This document shows, piece after piece, positions 21,964-32,038 of a stretch of 64,000 bases of DNA; positions within the stretch are counted from its first letter, which is position 1, and every line of letters starts with the position of its first letter. The DNA is taken from contig NZ_CP140098.1 of the NCBI RefSeq assembly GCF_034440735.1, positions 1,729,501 to 1,793,500 on the forward strand, in the 5' to 3' direction. Origin of the DNA: Deinococcus sp. AB2017081 (GTDB lineage: Bacteria; Deinococcota; Deinococci; Deinococcales; Deinococcaceae). A program made the position numbers and the translations under genes. The notes beneath the pieces are model-generated. The model was not told the DNA's origin, did not search any database, and was given only the letters and a program-made list of their open reading frames with translations.

Positions 21964-22851
21964 TCAGGAACCGGGGCGGGGGCCGGCGTTCAGGGCATTG
22001 CGGGCGTTCTCCGGCAGGCTCACGCGGTCGCGGCGCAGCAGGGCGGCGCGGGGACGCCGCAGCAGCAGCGACAGGTACACGTCGGCCTGCTGCGCCAGGA
22101 ACTCGCGGTAGCCGTCCTCCTGGCCGCTGCGGACACACTCCAGCGCCAGCAGGTCGAGCTGCCCTTCGAGCAGGCGCAGCGCCAGGTGTCGGGCGGCGTT
22201 GGCCCCGCTGTCGCCAATCACCTCGGCCACACTGGGGAGCCGTTCCGGGTCGCGCAACAGGCTGCGGGCGGTACGTTTCACGTTGGGGTCGGCCAGGGTC
22301 AGCGTGCACGCGCGGCAGGGCTGCTCCGCGCTGGGTTCCTCGCACACCGGGCACGGCCGCCAGCCCTGCTCCTCGCGCCACTTGCGCGCCCGGGTGATCG
22401 CCTCGGCCGCCTTCAGCGCGGCCGGGCGCAGGTCGCCCTGCACGTCCTTCACGAGTCGGCGGGCCCGCGCCTTGTCCGGAGCCGGCAGCGCCGGGGGCGG
22501 CGGGGCCATGACCGCCTCGCGCACGGGGCCGACGCTGAAGCGCAGCTCGGTCACCGAGTCGTCGCCCAGCAGCGCCCGCAGGGCCTTCAGGAAGTGGTGG
22601 CGCTGCATGGTCAGGTGGTGCGCGGTCGCGCTGTCGCGCACCTCGATGAACAGCACGCTGCCCTGCTGGGTGCGCGGCCGGGTCAGGCGGGCGATCTCCG
22701 GCCCGACCGCCTGCGGCCACGCCAGGATCGCCCGGGCCCGCCCGACCCCCCGCGCCAGCTTGGCCGTGCCCAGCGTCGCGCTCATCAGTTCCCCGATGCC
22801 ACGCGGCCCGCTCAGGCGGCGTCCGCCCTGTTTGCGGTAGGGATTACTCAT
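21964..22851 (-). CDS. DUF721/DciA-like protein with zinc-ribbon insertion
   Basis: 295 residues; ATG 22851 overlaps the recF stop as ATGA. Residues about 15-115 form the DUF721 domain (WPQAVGPEIARLTRP, VLFIEVRDSATAHHL), which in DciA helps load the replicative helicase. The C-terminal two thirds is an addition with four cysteines (CPVCEE...CRAC, about 178-192) able to hold zinc, then a helical tail. Coupling to recF supports a replication/repair role; helicase-loader function is inferred. Confidence 0.78.
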   Translation of the reverse strand: MSNPYRKQGGRRLSGPRGIGELMSATLGTAKLARGVGRARAILAWPQAVGPEIARLTRPRTQQGSVLFIEVRDSATAHHLTMQRHHFLKALRALLGDDSVTELRFSVGPVREAVMAPPPPALPAPDKARARRLVKDVQGDLRPAALKAAEAITRARKWREEQGWRPCPVCEEPSAEQPCRACTLTLADPNVKRTARSLLRDPERLPSVAEVIGDSGANAARHLALRLLEGQLDLLALECVRSGQEDGYREFLAQQADVYLSLLLRRPRAALLRRDRVSLPENARNALNAGPRPGS

Positions 22852-23966
22852 GCGTCCCGCTCCGCCAGCACCTCGGGCCGCCGCTCCAGCTCATCTGGCA
22901 CCTCGGCGTCCGGCAACTCCCACGCGTCACCCTCGGGGGTGAAGCGTCCGGCGTGGGCACGCAGGGTCTGGGCCGCGCCCGGTGCCCGCTCGGTGCCGGT
23001 CACGATGGCCTGGGGCACGCTGGCTGCCAGATCGAGCAGGAAGGCCCGGCGGCCCGGATCGAGTTCCGCCGAGAAGTCGTCGACGAGCAGCACCGGCCGC
23101 TCGCCGAAGCGTTCGGCCAGCAGTTCCAGCTCGGCGCGGCGCAGCGCCAGGGCGATGGTGCGGCCCTCGCCCCGGCTGGCGTACTCGGTGGCCGCGAATC
23201 CGCCCAGCGTGAGCAGCAGGTCGTCGCGGTGCGGCCCGGTGACGGTGGAACCCCGGGCCAGTTCCTCGGCCTGCCGGGACGCCAGATCGGCGGCGAAGGT
23301 CTCGGGCGTGGTCGATTCCGTGAGTTCCAGGGTCAGCACCTTGCGGCTGCCCAGACCGGCGTTCGCCTCGGCGGCCAGCTCGCTGAGGCGGGTCAGGGCG
23401 CGGCGACGGAACAGCATGATCTCCGGCCCCAGCCTGACCAGGGCGTCGTCCCAGACCTGCGTGGCCCAGCTCTCGCCGCCGCGCAGGGCCGCGTTCCGCT
23501 GCGACACGGTGCGCTCGTAGCGGGCGAGCTGCTGGGCGTAGCGGGCACTGACCCGCGACAGCAGCGAGTCCAGGTAGGCCCGCCGCCCGGCCGGGGCACC
23601 GAAGACCAGTTCACTGTCCTCGGGGCGGATCCACACCGCGCTGCCACGCGGCAGGTCGCCGGCCCGCACGCGCACGCCGTCCACTTTCAGCTGGCGCCGC
23701 CCGCGCCCCAGGCCGACCTCCTGGATGCTGAGCGCCCCGGCGGACTCCAGGTCGGCGCGCACATACGCCTCCTTCTCGCCCTGCTGCACCAGCTGTTCCA
23801 GGCGGGTCACGTCGGTCAGGCCGGTCAGGGCCAGGAAGGCGGCCTCCAGCAGGTTGGTCTTGCCCGCGCCGTTCTCACCGTACACGCCGGTCACGCCCGC
23901 CGGGAACCGCAGCGTGCACGGAGCCAGGTTCCGGTAGTTCAGGGTCGAGAGCGAGTCCAGGCGCAC
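22848..23966 (-). CDS. recF: DNA replication/repair protein RecF
   Basis: 372 residues if translation begins at the GTG at 23966. Walker A is GENGAGKTNLLEA (about 32-44), the ABC-like signature region lies near SRGEGRTIALALRRAEL (about 290) and Walker B is VLLVDDFSAELD (about 320). RecF with RecO and RecR loads RecA at single-strand gaps; in Deinococcus, which lacks RecBC, this pathway carries most recombinational repair. An ATG three codons earlier (23975) is inside the TAGAAT -10 box, so the GTG seven bases beyond that box is the better start. dciA follows with a four-base overlap. Confidence 0.9.
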   Translation of the reverse strand: MRLDSLSTLNYRNLAPCTLRFPAGVTGVYGENGAGKTNLLEAAFLALTGLTDVTRLEQLVQQGEKEAYVRADLESAGALSIQEVGLGRGRRQLKVDGVRVRAGDLPRGSAVWIRPEDSELVFGAPAGRRAYLDSLLSRVSARYAQQLARYERTVSQRNAALRGGESWATQVWDDALVRLGPEIMLFRRRALTRLSELAAEANAGLGSRKVLTLELTESTTPETFAADLASRQAEELARGSTVTGPHRDDLLLTLGGFAATEYASRGEGRTIALALRRAELELLAERFGERPVLLVDDFSAELDPGRRAFLLDLAASVPQAIVTGTERAPGAAQTLRAHAGRFTPEGDAWELPDAEVPDELERRPEVLAERDA

Positions 23967-23973
23967 GGGCTGC

Positions 23974-23979
23974 ATTCTA
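23974..23979 (-). promoter_or_regulatory. -10 box (TAGAAT) of recF
   Basis: Read on the minus strand, TAGAAT then seven bases then GTG. The box contains the upstream ATG, which argues against that ATG as start. Confidence 0.5.
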
Positions 23980-24040
23980 GGCCGCGCGACGGGGGAGGAC
24001 TGTCTGGGTGCTCCTCATGTCCTGGCCTGGCGGTCGTCCC

Positions 24041-24046
24041 TATGCT
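24041..24046 (+). promoter_or_regulatory. -10 box (TATGCT), leaderless start
   Basis: TATGCT, six bases, ATG 24053. Confidence 0.5.
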
Positions 24047-24052
24047 GCGGGC

Positions 24053-24847
24053 ATGACTCCCCGGCGCGGCGACCTCGTGATCGTGACTCCCCATTCCTCC
24101 GGGCAGGTGCCGGCCGATGTGCTGCGAGACATGCTGGGCGACGCCGCGTACGACACCCCCACGCGCACGGCCTTCCTGCGCCGCCTGTTTCTGGATGGCG
24201 ACCCCTATACCGATCTGATCTACGCGCTGCCCGGAGCGCGGCACATCAATGCGCCGTGGAGCCGTTTCGTGGTCGATCTGAACCGCGAGCGCGACGACCG
24301 CGTGGACAACGGCGTGATCAAGCTCGTGGATTTCACGCGCACACCGCTGTACCCGGCAGGCTTCACCCTGACCGAGGCGGCCCGTGACGCGCGGCTGCGC
24401 CGGATCTGGGATTCCTTTGACGCCCAGGTCACGGACAGCCTGCCCGGCGCCGCCCTGATGATCGTCGGGCACTGCATGGGCACGCACGGCCCCGCGCTGG
24501 GCCACGACACCGGCACCCCGCGCCCTGCCATCTGTCTGATGCCCGGCGAGGACGACGCTCCGACGGTGCCCCGCGAGCACTGGCCCGCGCTTAAAGCCGC
24601 GTGCGAGGCCGCCTTCGCGGACGTGATCGCTGCCAGTCCGTTCGAGCGCGTGACCATCGGGGAGCCGTGGCAGAGCGACACCCTGAGTGTGACCCACTCG
24701 CGGCGCAGCGGTGTACCCGCCCTGGGTATCGAGGTGAACGCGGGCCTGTACCTGGGCAGTGGGGGAGAGCCGGTGGACGGCGCCATCCGGGCCCTGAACG
24801 CGGCCTTCGCGCAGTTCGCAGACGCGGCGCTGACGCTGCTGACCTGA
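24053..24847 (+). CDS. N-formylglutamate amidohydrolase-family protein
   Basis: 264 residues. The metal-binding start motif TPHSSG (about 12-17), FVVDLNRERDDR (about 73), IVGHCMGTHG with its histidines (about 142), and the C-terminal THSRRSGVPALGIEVNAGLYL match the FGase family, zinc amidohydrolases that remove formyl or related groups. Full length for the family. No histidine-degradation genes are nearby, so the physiological substrate is open. Confidence 0.83.
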   Translation: MTPRRGDLVIVTPHSSGQVPADVLRDMLGDAAYDTPTRTAFLRRLFLDGDPYTDLIYALPGARHINAPWSRFVVDLNRERDDRVDNGVIKLVDFTRTPLYPAGFTLTEAARDARLRRIWDSFDAQVTDSLPGAALMIVGHCMGTHGPALGHDTGTPRPAICLMPGEDDAPTVPREHWPALKAACEAAFADVIAASPFERVTIGEPWQSDTLSVTHSRRSGVPALGIEVNAGLYLGSGGEPVDGAIRALNAAFAQFADAALTLLT

Positions 24848-24862
24848 GTCTGGCGCCGTGTC

Positions 24863-25852
<990 letters not shown>

Positions 25853-25860
25853 CGGGCCGC

Positions 25861-25866
25861 AGTCTA
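25861..25866 (-). promoter_or_regulatory. -10 box (TAGACT), leaderless start
   Basis: Minus strand TAGACT, eight bases, ATG at 25852. Confidence 0.45.
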
Positions 25867-25961
25867 GCGGCTGTGCGTCTGAAATCGCCCCAGACCGTGC
25901 CGGGGGAACAATCGTGGGCCGCCGGACAGACGCGGCTGGTTCCGTCCGCCACGATCAGCTC

Positions 25962-26921
25962 ATGAGACGCACTCTGAAACTCGCGTTGCTGGCGGTCGGG
26001 GCGGTCGCCGTGCTGGCCGCGTGTGCCCCGGCCCTGACGCCCGGCCCCGACGGGCAGACCCTGCGCCCCGCCGTGAGCGGCGAGCGGCAGACCCTGGAAC
26101 TGCCGGGGTTCGGCCGCGCCGCGTACTACGCCGATCCGCGCGGCCAGGGCCGCCCCCTGATCCTCACGCCGTCCGTGAATGCCGCCGCCAGCGCCTACGA
26201 GATGAAACCGCTGTGGGACGCCTACGCCGGTACCCGGCCCGTGTACGCGCTGGAGTGGCCGGGCTTCGGCAGCAGTGACCGCCCCGACACACGCTACACC
26301 CCGGCCCTGATGACGGCCGCCCTGACGGCCCTGGTCGCCCGGCTCGGCACCGACGTGGATGTCGTGGGGCTGTCGCTGGGCAGCGAGTTCGTCGTCCGCG
26401 CCGCGCTTCAGGAGCCGCGCATCCGCACCGTGGCACTGATCAGCCCCAGCGGTCTGGGTCAGCCGCGCCCGGGCACGCAGCAGGCGAGTGCCGACGACGG
26501 CGGCCAGCGGCTGTACCGCACCCTGAACGCCGTCAGCACACCCCTGTACGGCCTGCTGCGGCTGCGCCCTGTCATCGAGTCCTTCCTGGAGCGGTCGTTC
26601 CGGGGGCCGGTCGACCAGGGCCTCGTGGACTACGGCTACGACACGGCGCGCCAGCCCGGCGCGAAGTACGCTCCCGTGTATTTCATCAGTGGACAGCTGT
26701 TCACCCCCGACGCCTACGCCGAGCTCTACAGCCGGCTGACCATCCCGGCGCTGGTGCTGTATGACCAGGATGCCTTCGTGTCCTTCGACCGCCTGTCCCT
26801 GTTCACCGCGCAGCCCGGTGTCCAGGCCGTCCGGATCCCGGAGACCGACGGCCTGCCACAGTTCGAGAAGCTGCCCGATGTCCGGGCGGCCCTGGACGCC
26901 TTCTGGGCCGCCCACCCCTGA
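25962..26921 (+). CDS. Alpha/beta hydrolase lipoprotein
   Basis: 319 residues from ATG 25962. N-terminal [21 protein letters not shown] is a lipoprotein signal with lipobox LAAC (Cys 21). The fold is an alpha/beta hydrolase: [14 protein letters not shown] (about 85) and a nucleophile region [16 protein letters not shown] (about 130, G-L-S-L-G), later acidic residue in [12 protein letters not shown] and a C-terminal segment without the usual clear catalytic histidine, so activity is uncertain. It would face the periplasm. Confidence 0.78.
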   Translation: MRRTLKLALLAVGAVAVLAACAPALTPGPDGQTLRPAVSGERQTLELPGFGRAAYYADPRGQGRPLILTPSVNAAASAYEMKPLWDAYAGTRPVYALEWPGFGSSDRPDTRYTPALMTAALTALVARLGTDVDVVGLSLGSEFVVRAALQEPRIRTVALISPSGLGQPRPGTQQASADDGGQRLYRTLNAVSTPLYGLLRLRPVIESFLERSFRGPVDQGLVDYGYDTARQPGAKYAPVYFISGQLFTPDAYAELYSRLTIPALVLYDQDAFVSFDRLSLFTAQPGVQAVRIPETDGLPQFEKLPDVRAALDAFWAAHP

Positions 26922-27017
26922 CTCCCCCTGAATCCTTGGCGTCACATCAAGGACTCATATCCGCCACATCAACGTCTGATCATCCCCTGATCACGGGTCG
27001 CCGCGCACACTGCTGGC

Positions 27018-27119
27018 ATGACCCTTCTGTTCGCCCTGGCCGCCATTGCCCTGCCCCTCCTGCTCGCGCCGGTGCTGTATCCGGGACGTGGTCAGGATGA
27101 TCTGCGCCCCGATTCCTGA
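27018..27119 (+). CDS. Candidate 33-residue single-span membrane peptide
   Basis: ATG 27018 to TGA 27119. Residues 2-21 (TLLFALAAIALPLLLAPVLY) form one hydrophobic span, followed by a polar 12-residue tail. CACACT lies six bases before the ATG, the same spacing as leaderless starts, and a TGATCATCCCCTGATCA repeat pair lies just upstream (26977-26993). No homology known to me; a chance hydrophobic frame cannot be excluded. Confidence 0.35.
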   Translation: MTLLFALAAIALPLLLAPVLYPGRGQDDLRPDS

Positions 27120-27280
27120 ACACAGTCCAGGCGTATGAACCGCGAACACGGTACCGCGGCCAGGAGTAGCGTAAGGGGTCGGGAATCCACAGCGCGTGGC
27201 GGGTCGGCCCATCGGAGGAACCGGAACTGATGCTGTCGGAAGCGGTGGATCAGGGCCAGTCACGAGGGACGGGGCCGGAG

Positions 27281-27409
27281 TCAGGGCACAGGAGGGGTCG
27301 CCGCCGGGCCGGTATGGCGATCCGCGTACTGCCGCTCATGGTGTTCCTGACGCCGGGCCAAATCCGCAAGACTTCCCAGGATGGTGAGCAGGACGATCAG
27401 TCCGAGCAT
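27281..27409 (-). CDS. Candidate 42-residue single-span membrane protein
   Basis: Minus-strand ATG at 27409, preceded by AGGAG at six-base spacing, ending TGA at 27281. Residues 1-16 (MLGLIVLLTILGSLAD) are hydrophobic, then a charged amphipathic segment (LARRQEHHERQYADRH) and a Pro/Ala tail: the usual layout of small bacterial membrane regulators. It lies downstream of yebC on the same strand, about 200 bases away. Function unknown; the strong ribosome site is the main support. Confidence 0.45.
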   Translation of the reverse strand: MLGLIVLLTILGSLADLARRQEHHERQYADRHTGPAATPPVP

Positions 27410-27488
27410 ACAGGGCTCCTCCGCGACCCAGCCTGCGCCTTCCGGGTCAGCCCGTCGTCATGGTTCAGCATGGCGAGCGCCGCCTGAC

Positions 27489-27551
27489 AGCGGTTGGAAT
27501 GGGAAGTGAGGGGCATCAGTTCAGCCCCTCACTTCCCCTGAAACCTGCTGT
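27489..27551. repeat. Hairpin repeat, copy 1 (downstream of yebC)
   Basis: Perfect 13-base arms GGGAAGTGAGGGG (27501-27513) and CCCCTCACTTCCC (27525-27537), extended by CAGCGGTT / ACCTGCTG at the outer ends. Inverted, both halves match sequence found near 28463-28600. Behaves like a small dispersed Deinococcus repeat. Confidence 0.65.
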
Positions 27552-27610
27552 GGCACAGGTCGTGCGGCGGTCAGGCGGCGTGAATCCAGAGCTGCAGACG
27601 CTTCTGCCGG

Positions 27611-28342
27611 TCAGTCCTCGTCATCGGGCAGGTCGGCGTTCGAGTAGACGTTCTGCACGTCGTCGAGTTCCTCCAGCGCGTCAATGACGGTCAGCAGCCG
27701 CCGGGCGTCGTCACCGGCCACGGCCACGGTGTTGGTGGCGATCATGGTGATCTGGGCGCTCTCGACGGCGAAGCCTGCCCCGGTCAGGGCGTCCTGTACG
27801 GCGTACAGGTCATGCGGCGCGGTGCTGATCTCCAGGCCCTCCTCGGATTCCTGGATGTCCTCCGCGCCGTGCTCGATGGCTGTCTCCTGGGCCTGCTCGC
27901 TGGTGTCGCGGATCAGCAGCACGCCCTTCTTCTCGAACTGCCACGCCACCGAGCCGCTGTTGCCCAGGCTGCCGCCGCGCTTGTTGAACACCGCGCGGAT
28001 GTCGGCCACAGTCCGGTTCACGTTGTCGGTCAGGGTCTCGATGAAGATCGCCGTGCCGCCCGGCCCGTAGCCCTCGTACGTGACCTCCTTGTACTCGGCG
28101 GCGCCCTCGGCCGCTCCCACGGCACGCTTGATGGCATTCTCGATGTTGTCGGCGGGCACCGTGTCGGTCTTGGCGGCCGCGATGGCGTTTTTCAGGCTCA
28201 GGTTGCCGGCCGGATCGCCGCTGCCGCCGGATCGCACGGCGGCCTGGATGGCACGGATGTGCTTGGAGTACATCGCGCTGCGTTTCTTGTCGTTCGCGCC
28301 CTTCTTGCGCTTGATCTGCGCCCACTTGCTGTGACCGGCCAT
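27611..28342 (-). CDS. yebC: YebC/PmpR (TACO1-like) family protein
   Basis: 243 residues from ATG 28342 with AAGGAG 11 bases upstream. Starts [21 protein letters not shown] and contains [23 protein letters not shown] and FEKKGVLLI, all diagnostic of the family. YebC proteins are described either as DNA-binding regulators or as translation factors relieving ribosome stalling at proline-rich stretches. Normal full length. Repeats flank it on both sides. Confidence 0.93.
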   Translation of the reverse strand: MAGHSKWAQIKRKKGANDKKRSAMYSKHIRAIQAAVRSGGSGDPAGNLSLKNAIAAAKTDTVPADNIENAIKRAVGAAEGAAEYKEVTYEGYGPGGTAIFIETLTDNVNRTVADIRAVFNKRGGSLGNSGSVAWQFEKKGVLLIRDTSEQAQETAIEHGAEDIQESEEGLEISTAPHDLYAVQDALTGAGFAVESAQITMIATNTVAVAGDDARRLLTVIDALEELDDVQNVYSNADLPDDED

Positions 28343-28462
28343 GTTTCAGAACACTCCTTGCAGGGTGATCGCGCCTGACCCCGTGTGGGGCGGCGCGTGA
28401 CGGCGGACATTCTAGCGTGCCGGGTCTGGTGCGGCTCCAGGGTTCGCGGGCACGGTCGGTGT

Positions 28463-28600
28463 CACAGCAGGGTTCAGGGGGAGTGAGGAGTTCCCTCACT
28501 CCTCCTGAACCGAGCGGAGCGAGGGACGGACACAGCAGCGGTTGGACGTGGAAGGGAGGGGCATCAGTACTGAACACCGCTGTCAGTGGCGCGTCGCCGG
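28463..28600. repeat. Hairpin repeat, copies upstream of yebC
   Basis: 18-base arms at 28471-28488 and 28494-28511 (GGTTCAGGGGGAGTGAGG and its complement with one mismatch) around AGTTC. A second stretch, 28540-28590 (AGCGGTTGGA...GGAGGGGCATCAGT), matches the outer half of the copy at 27489-27551. The two halves of the family are thus both present, separated by about 30 bases. Confidence 0.6.
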
Positions 28601-28629
28601 ATCCCACTGGCCCCACAGCCCGCCGCCGC

Positions 28630-29670
28630 TCACTGCTGCGCGATGCTGCGGTCTCCGATCACCAGATGCAGGTCGCCCACGCCCGGCGCGGTGACCGTCG
28701 CGTGCCGCCCGACGATCGCCCGCGTGAGCGGCCGCTCCGGGTGCAGGATCCGGGCGAAGTCGTCGATCAGGCTGTCCGTGACGGTGGCACCGTGGATCCG
28801 GGCATGGGCCCCGACGCTGACGTTCGGCCCCAGCGTGGAGCCCCGGATGCTGGCATGGGGCCCGATCCACAGCGGGCCGGTCAGGTCGCTGTCCTGCACG
28901 CTCGCGCCAGGTTCGACCACCACCAGACCGCGCAGATCGCTGCTCAGGACGCGGCCCTCTACCCGGCCCGTGAGCTGGCCCAGGAAGTACGTGTTGGCGA
29001 CCAGCAGGTCGGCCGGGGCGCCGGCGTCGCTCCAGAACCCCCCGAATTCCACGGCCCGCACGGTACCCCCGCGCGCCACCAGGGCCATGATCGCCTGCGG
29101 GAACTCCAGTTCGCCCCGCGTGCTGGGCAGCAGGGCGGCCACGTCGTCCAGCAGATCCGGATGAAATGCGAACACACCGCACGCGGCCAGATCGCTCTCG
29201 GGGTGCAGCGGCTTCTCGACCACGCGGAGCAGGCGGCCATGCTCGACCACCGCCACGCCGTAGGCCTGTGGATTCGGCACGCGCTTGACCCCGACCACGG
29301 CGTCCGCACCGTCCTCCAGCGCGGTTCGCAGGGGCAGCAGGCTGTCCTGGAAGAGGTTGTCGCCCAGGTACAGCAGCGTGGGCCGGTCGGCCAGGAACTC
29401 GCGCGCCGCCAGGACGGCGTGTCCGGTGCCCAGGGCCTCGCGCTGCTGGATGAAGTGCACCGGTCCCAGGTGCTGCGTCGCGTCGCGCAGATCCTGCTCG
29501 CTGGCCGGACTGACGACCACCCCGATGCGCTCCACACCGGCCTGCCGCAGCGCCGCCACCGCACGGGCGATGATGGGCACACCGGCCACCGGCACCGCGT
29601 GCTTGGGGCGCGTGGCACTGACGGGCAGCAGGCGGCTGCCACGTCCGGCGGCGAGAATCAGACCATTCAT
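28630..29670 (-). CDS. Sugar-phosphate nucleotidyltransferase (RmlA/GlmU-like, long form)
   Basis: 346 residues from ATG 29670. The nucleotide-binding signature LILAAGRGSRLLPVSATRPKH opens the protein; LYLGDNLFQD (about 108) holds the metal aspartate, and GGFWSDAGAPADLLVAN (about 213) is the substrate loop. A C-terminal left-handed beta-helix (about 240-345, hexapeptide-like repeats such as VSVGAHARIHGATVTDSLID) is present, as in long RmlA-type dTDP-glucose synthases. Sugar specificity is not certain. An upstream in-frame ATG (29700) precedes the TATAGT box and is not used. Confidence 0.83.
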   Translation of the reverse strand: MNGLILAAGRGSRLLPVSATRPKHAVPVAGVPIIARAVAALRQAGVERIGVVVSPASEQDLRDATQHLGPVHFIQQREALGTGHAVLAAREFLADRPTLLYLGDNLFQDSLLPLRTALEDGADAVVGVKRVPNPQAYGVAVVEHGRLLRVVEKPLHPESDLAACGVFAFHPDLLDDVAALLPSTRGELEFPQAIMALVARGGTVRAVEFGGFWSDAGAPADLLVANTYFLGQLTGRVEGRVLSSDLRGLVVVEPGASVQDSDLTGPLWIGPHASIRGSTLGPNVSVGAHARIHGATVTDSLIDDFARILHPERPLTRAIVGRHATVTAPGVGDLHLVIGDRSIAQQ

Positions 29671-29682
29671 GAAATCGGTCGC

Positions 29683-29688
29683 ACTATA
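29683..29688 (-). promoter_or_regulatory. -10 box (TATAGT) of the nucleotidyltransferase
   Basis: Minus strand TATAGT, 12 bases, ATG 29670; no ribosome-binding site, so a very short leader. Confidence 0.45.
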
Positions 29689-29758
29689 GCTGCCCAGCAT
29701 GAGGGCCGCACGGGCGGAATGTCCGCCACGACCTCGGCACCAAAACCACCTTCCGGCA

Positions 29759-30730
29759 TCACCGGCGCAGCGCGTCCTCCAGCGCGTCCATGAAGTCGTC
29801 CTCGGCGTCCAGCCACGGGTAGTGGCCGGCGTCCAGCACCGTCACGTCGCCGTCGGCGAGATCTGCCACGTACTGCACCTGCTCCGGGTAGGAACTGCGG
29901 TCGTGGGCCCCCGCGATCACGTACACCGGCCGGCGCAGCTCGGTCAGGAAGGGCGCATACTCGAACTCCCACAGCCCCTGGTTCACCAGCGCCTGCTGCA
30001 CCTCGCCGCCGCCGACGAGCTGGCCCTCGGCGTCGAGGAACTCCAGGCGCATGCGGCTGGCGGCGTCCTTGAAGTGCAGGGCGTTCAGCAGATCCCGGGC
30101 GTTCAGCAGCGCGAAGGCCTGCTCGATCCGGGCCGCTCCCACCTGGGGATGCTGGCCGTCCGGGGTCTGCGCCCGCAGGTTGGCCGCCGGATCGTCCAGC
30201 GCCACACCGCGCCGGGCGCTGGCCTCGGACAGCAGCGTCAGGGCGAGTTCCGGGAAATGCACCCAGGGGTTCACGGCGATCACCCGCTCGGTCCGGGTGG
30301 GGTGGCGCCGAGCATACTCCAGCGCCACCAGTGCGCCGAAGCCGTGCCCCAGTGGCACGATCCGTTCGGCACCGAGGAACTCGCGCAGCGCCTCGATGTC
30401 CTCGACCAGCGTGTCCAGATCCAGGGTGTCCTCGCCCTGCTCGGTCTCGGACAGCGGCCCGCTGCGGCCGGCGCCGCGCTGGTCGAGGTACACCGTGCGG
30501 CGCGGCATGCGCTCGGCGACCATCGCCTGGAACGAGTAGGCGTTGTAGCCCGGCCCACCGTGCAGGAAGACGACCGGGGCGTCGCCATGGTCGTCGCCGG
30601 ACACCTCGAAATACAGGTCGGCCCCGTTCAGGTGCTCGTGGTGTACGTCGGCGTCCAGCGGCAGCACGGTGTCCAGGTCTGTGTCCGGTGGGGGGGTGGT
30701 GTGGTCACGGTCTGGAGCGTCCGGGGTCAT
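29759..30730 (-). CDS. Alpha/beta hydrolase, proline-iminopeptidase-like
   Basis: 323 residues from ATG 30730. VFLHGGPGYNAYSFQAM (about 53) is the oxyanion-hole motif, DQRGAGRSGPLSE (about 82) and the nucleophile LGHGFGALVALEYA (about 127) where Gly-His-Gly-Phe-Gly stands at the usual G-x-S-x-G elbow, so the serine nucleophile seems replaced. C-terminal acidic AGAHDRSSYPEQ and histidine in LDAGHYPWLDAED are present. Either an inactive homologue or one using another residue. Leaderless TAGAAT-N6-ATG start. Confidence 0.78.
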   Translation of the reverse strand: MTPDAPDRDHTTPPPDTDLDTVLPLDADVHHEHLNGADLYFEVSGDDHGDAPVVFLHGGPGYNAYSFQAMVAERMPRRTVYLDQRGAGRSGPLSETEQGEDTLDLDTLVEDIEALREFLGAERIVPLGHGFGALVALEYARRHPTRTERVIAVNPWVHFPELALTLLSEASARRGVALDDPAANLRAQTPDGQHPQVGAARIEQAFALLNARDLLNALHFKDAASRMRLEFLDAEGQLVGGGEVQQALVNQGLWEFEYAPFLTELRRPVYVIAGAHDRSSYPEQVQYVADLADGDVTVLDAGHYPWLDAEDDFMDALEDALRR

Positions 30731-30736
30731 GCGGCC

Positions 30737-30742
30737 ATTCTA
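30737..30742 (-). promoter_or_regulatory. -10 box (TAGAAT), leaderless start
   Basis: Minus strand TAGAAT, six bases, ATG 30730. Confidence 0.5.
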
Positions 30743-30777
30743 GGGAGTGTCCTGCGCTGGACGCCGGGCGGGCACGC

Positions 30778-30783
30778 TACCCT
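30778..30783 (+). promoter_or_regulatory. -10 box (TACCCT), leaderless start
   Basis: TACCCT, six bases, ATG 30790. It is divergent to the hydrolase promoter 36 bases away. Confidence 0.5.
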
Positions 30784-30789
30784 GCCGCC

Positions 30790-31095
30790 ATGTCCAGTCC
30801 CGATTCCAGCGCTCCTCAGGGCATCGCATTCACGCTGGACGGTGTGGACGACCTGGGGTTCGCCCGCATCCTGAACGACGTGATGCACGACGCCGCGTTC
30901 GGCCGGCCGCTCCAGATCCAGGCCCAGGAACCCCGCACCGGATCTGCCGCCCGCCTGACCGTCGTGTTCCAGCCCGAACACCGCCAGGTGGCCGTGGACG
31001 CCATGCAGCGCCTGAAGACCATCCTGCTGCGCCACGGCGTACAGGTGGATTCCATCTCCGTGCCCGGCAGGGACGCCAGGAACCGTCATGAATGA
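30790..31095 (+). CDS. Small hypothetical protein
   Basis: 101 residues, cytoplasmic, no cysteines or membrane spans. A predicted alpha/beta pattern (IAFTLDGVDDLGFARILNDVMHDAAFG; LTVVFQPEHRQVAVDAMQRLKTILLRHGV). Family not recognised. Start fixed by the leaderless box. Confidence 0.6.
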   Translation: MSSPDSSAPQGIAFTLDGVDDLGFARILNDVMHDAAFGRPLQIQAQEPRTGSAARLTVVFQPEHRQVAVDAMQRLKTILLRHGVQVDSISVPGRDARNRHE

Positions 31096-31305
31096 CCGGC
31101 GGCACAGCTGATTTCCTCGTCAGGCCGGCACTGCGGCTGTTAAGAGAGCCTAAATCACGGCTGGGACTGCGCTCCCGACGTGGCCCCTACGATTGGCAAA
31201 ACTGATGGTGCGTCACGGGGTGAAGGGAAGCGGATCAGGATGTCACCAGTCCTGGTGTGTGGAAGGGCCTTCGGATGCTGCCCCAAAGGAGAAACACGGG
31301 CACTT

Positions 31306-31974
<669 letters not shown>

Positions 31975-31990
31975 CCCCCGAACAGGGATA

Positions 31991-32024
31991 CTGGCCGCCT
32001 GACTGATGCAGGCGGCCGGTTTCC
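31991..32024 (+). terminator. Intrinsic terminator after the response regulator
   Basis: GGCCGCCTG (31993-32001) pairs with CAGGCGGCC (32009-32017), loop ACTGATG, followed by GGTTTCC. It may serve the convergent gene as well. Confidence 0.65.
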
Positions 32025-32038
32025 GTGCGTCTCTGACT

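Noticed and set aside
26977..26993. TGATCA pair as a transcription-factor operator
   Set aside because: TGATCA is itself a palindrome and two copies at 11 bases are not enough to name a site.
27018..27119. KdpF or CydX identity for the 33-residue ORF
   Set aside because: No kdp or cyd genes nearby and no matching residues.
28417..29793. Long open frame on the plus strand (458 codons) opposite the nucleotidyltransferase gene
   Set aside because: High GC makes long antisense frames common; the minus-strand frame has clear family motifs.
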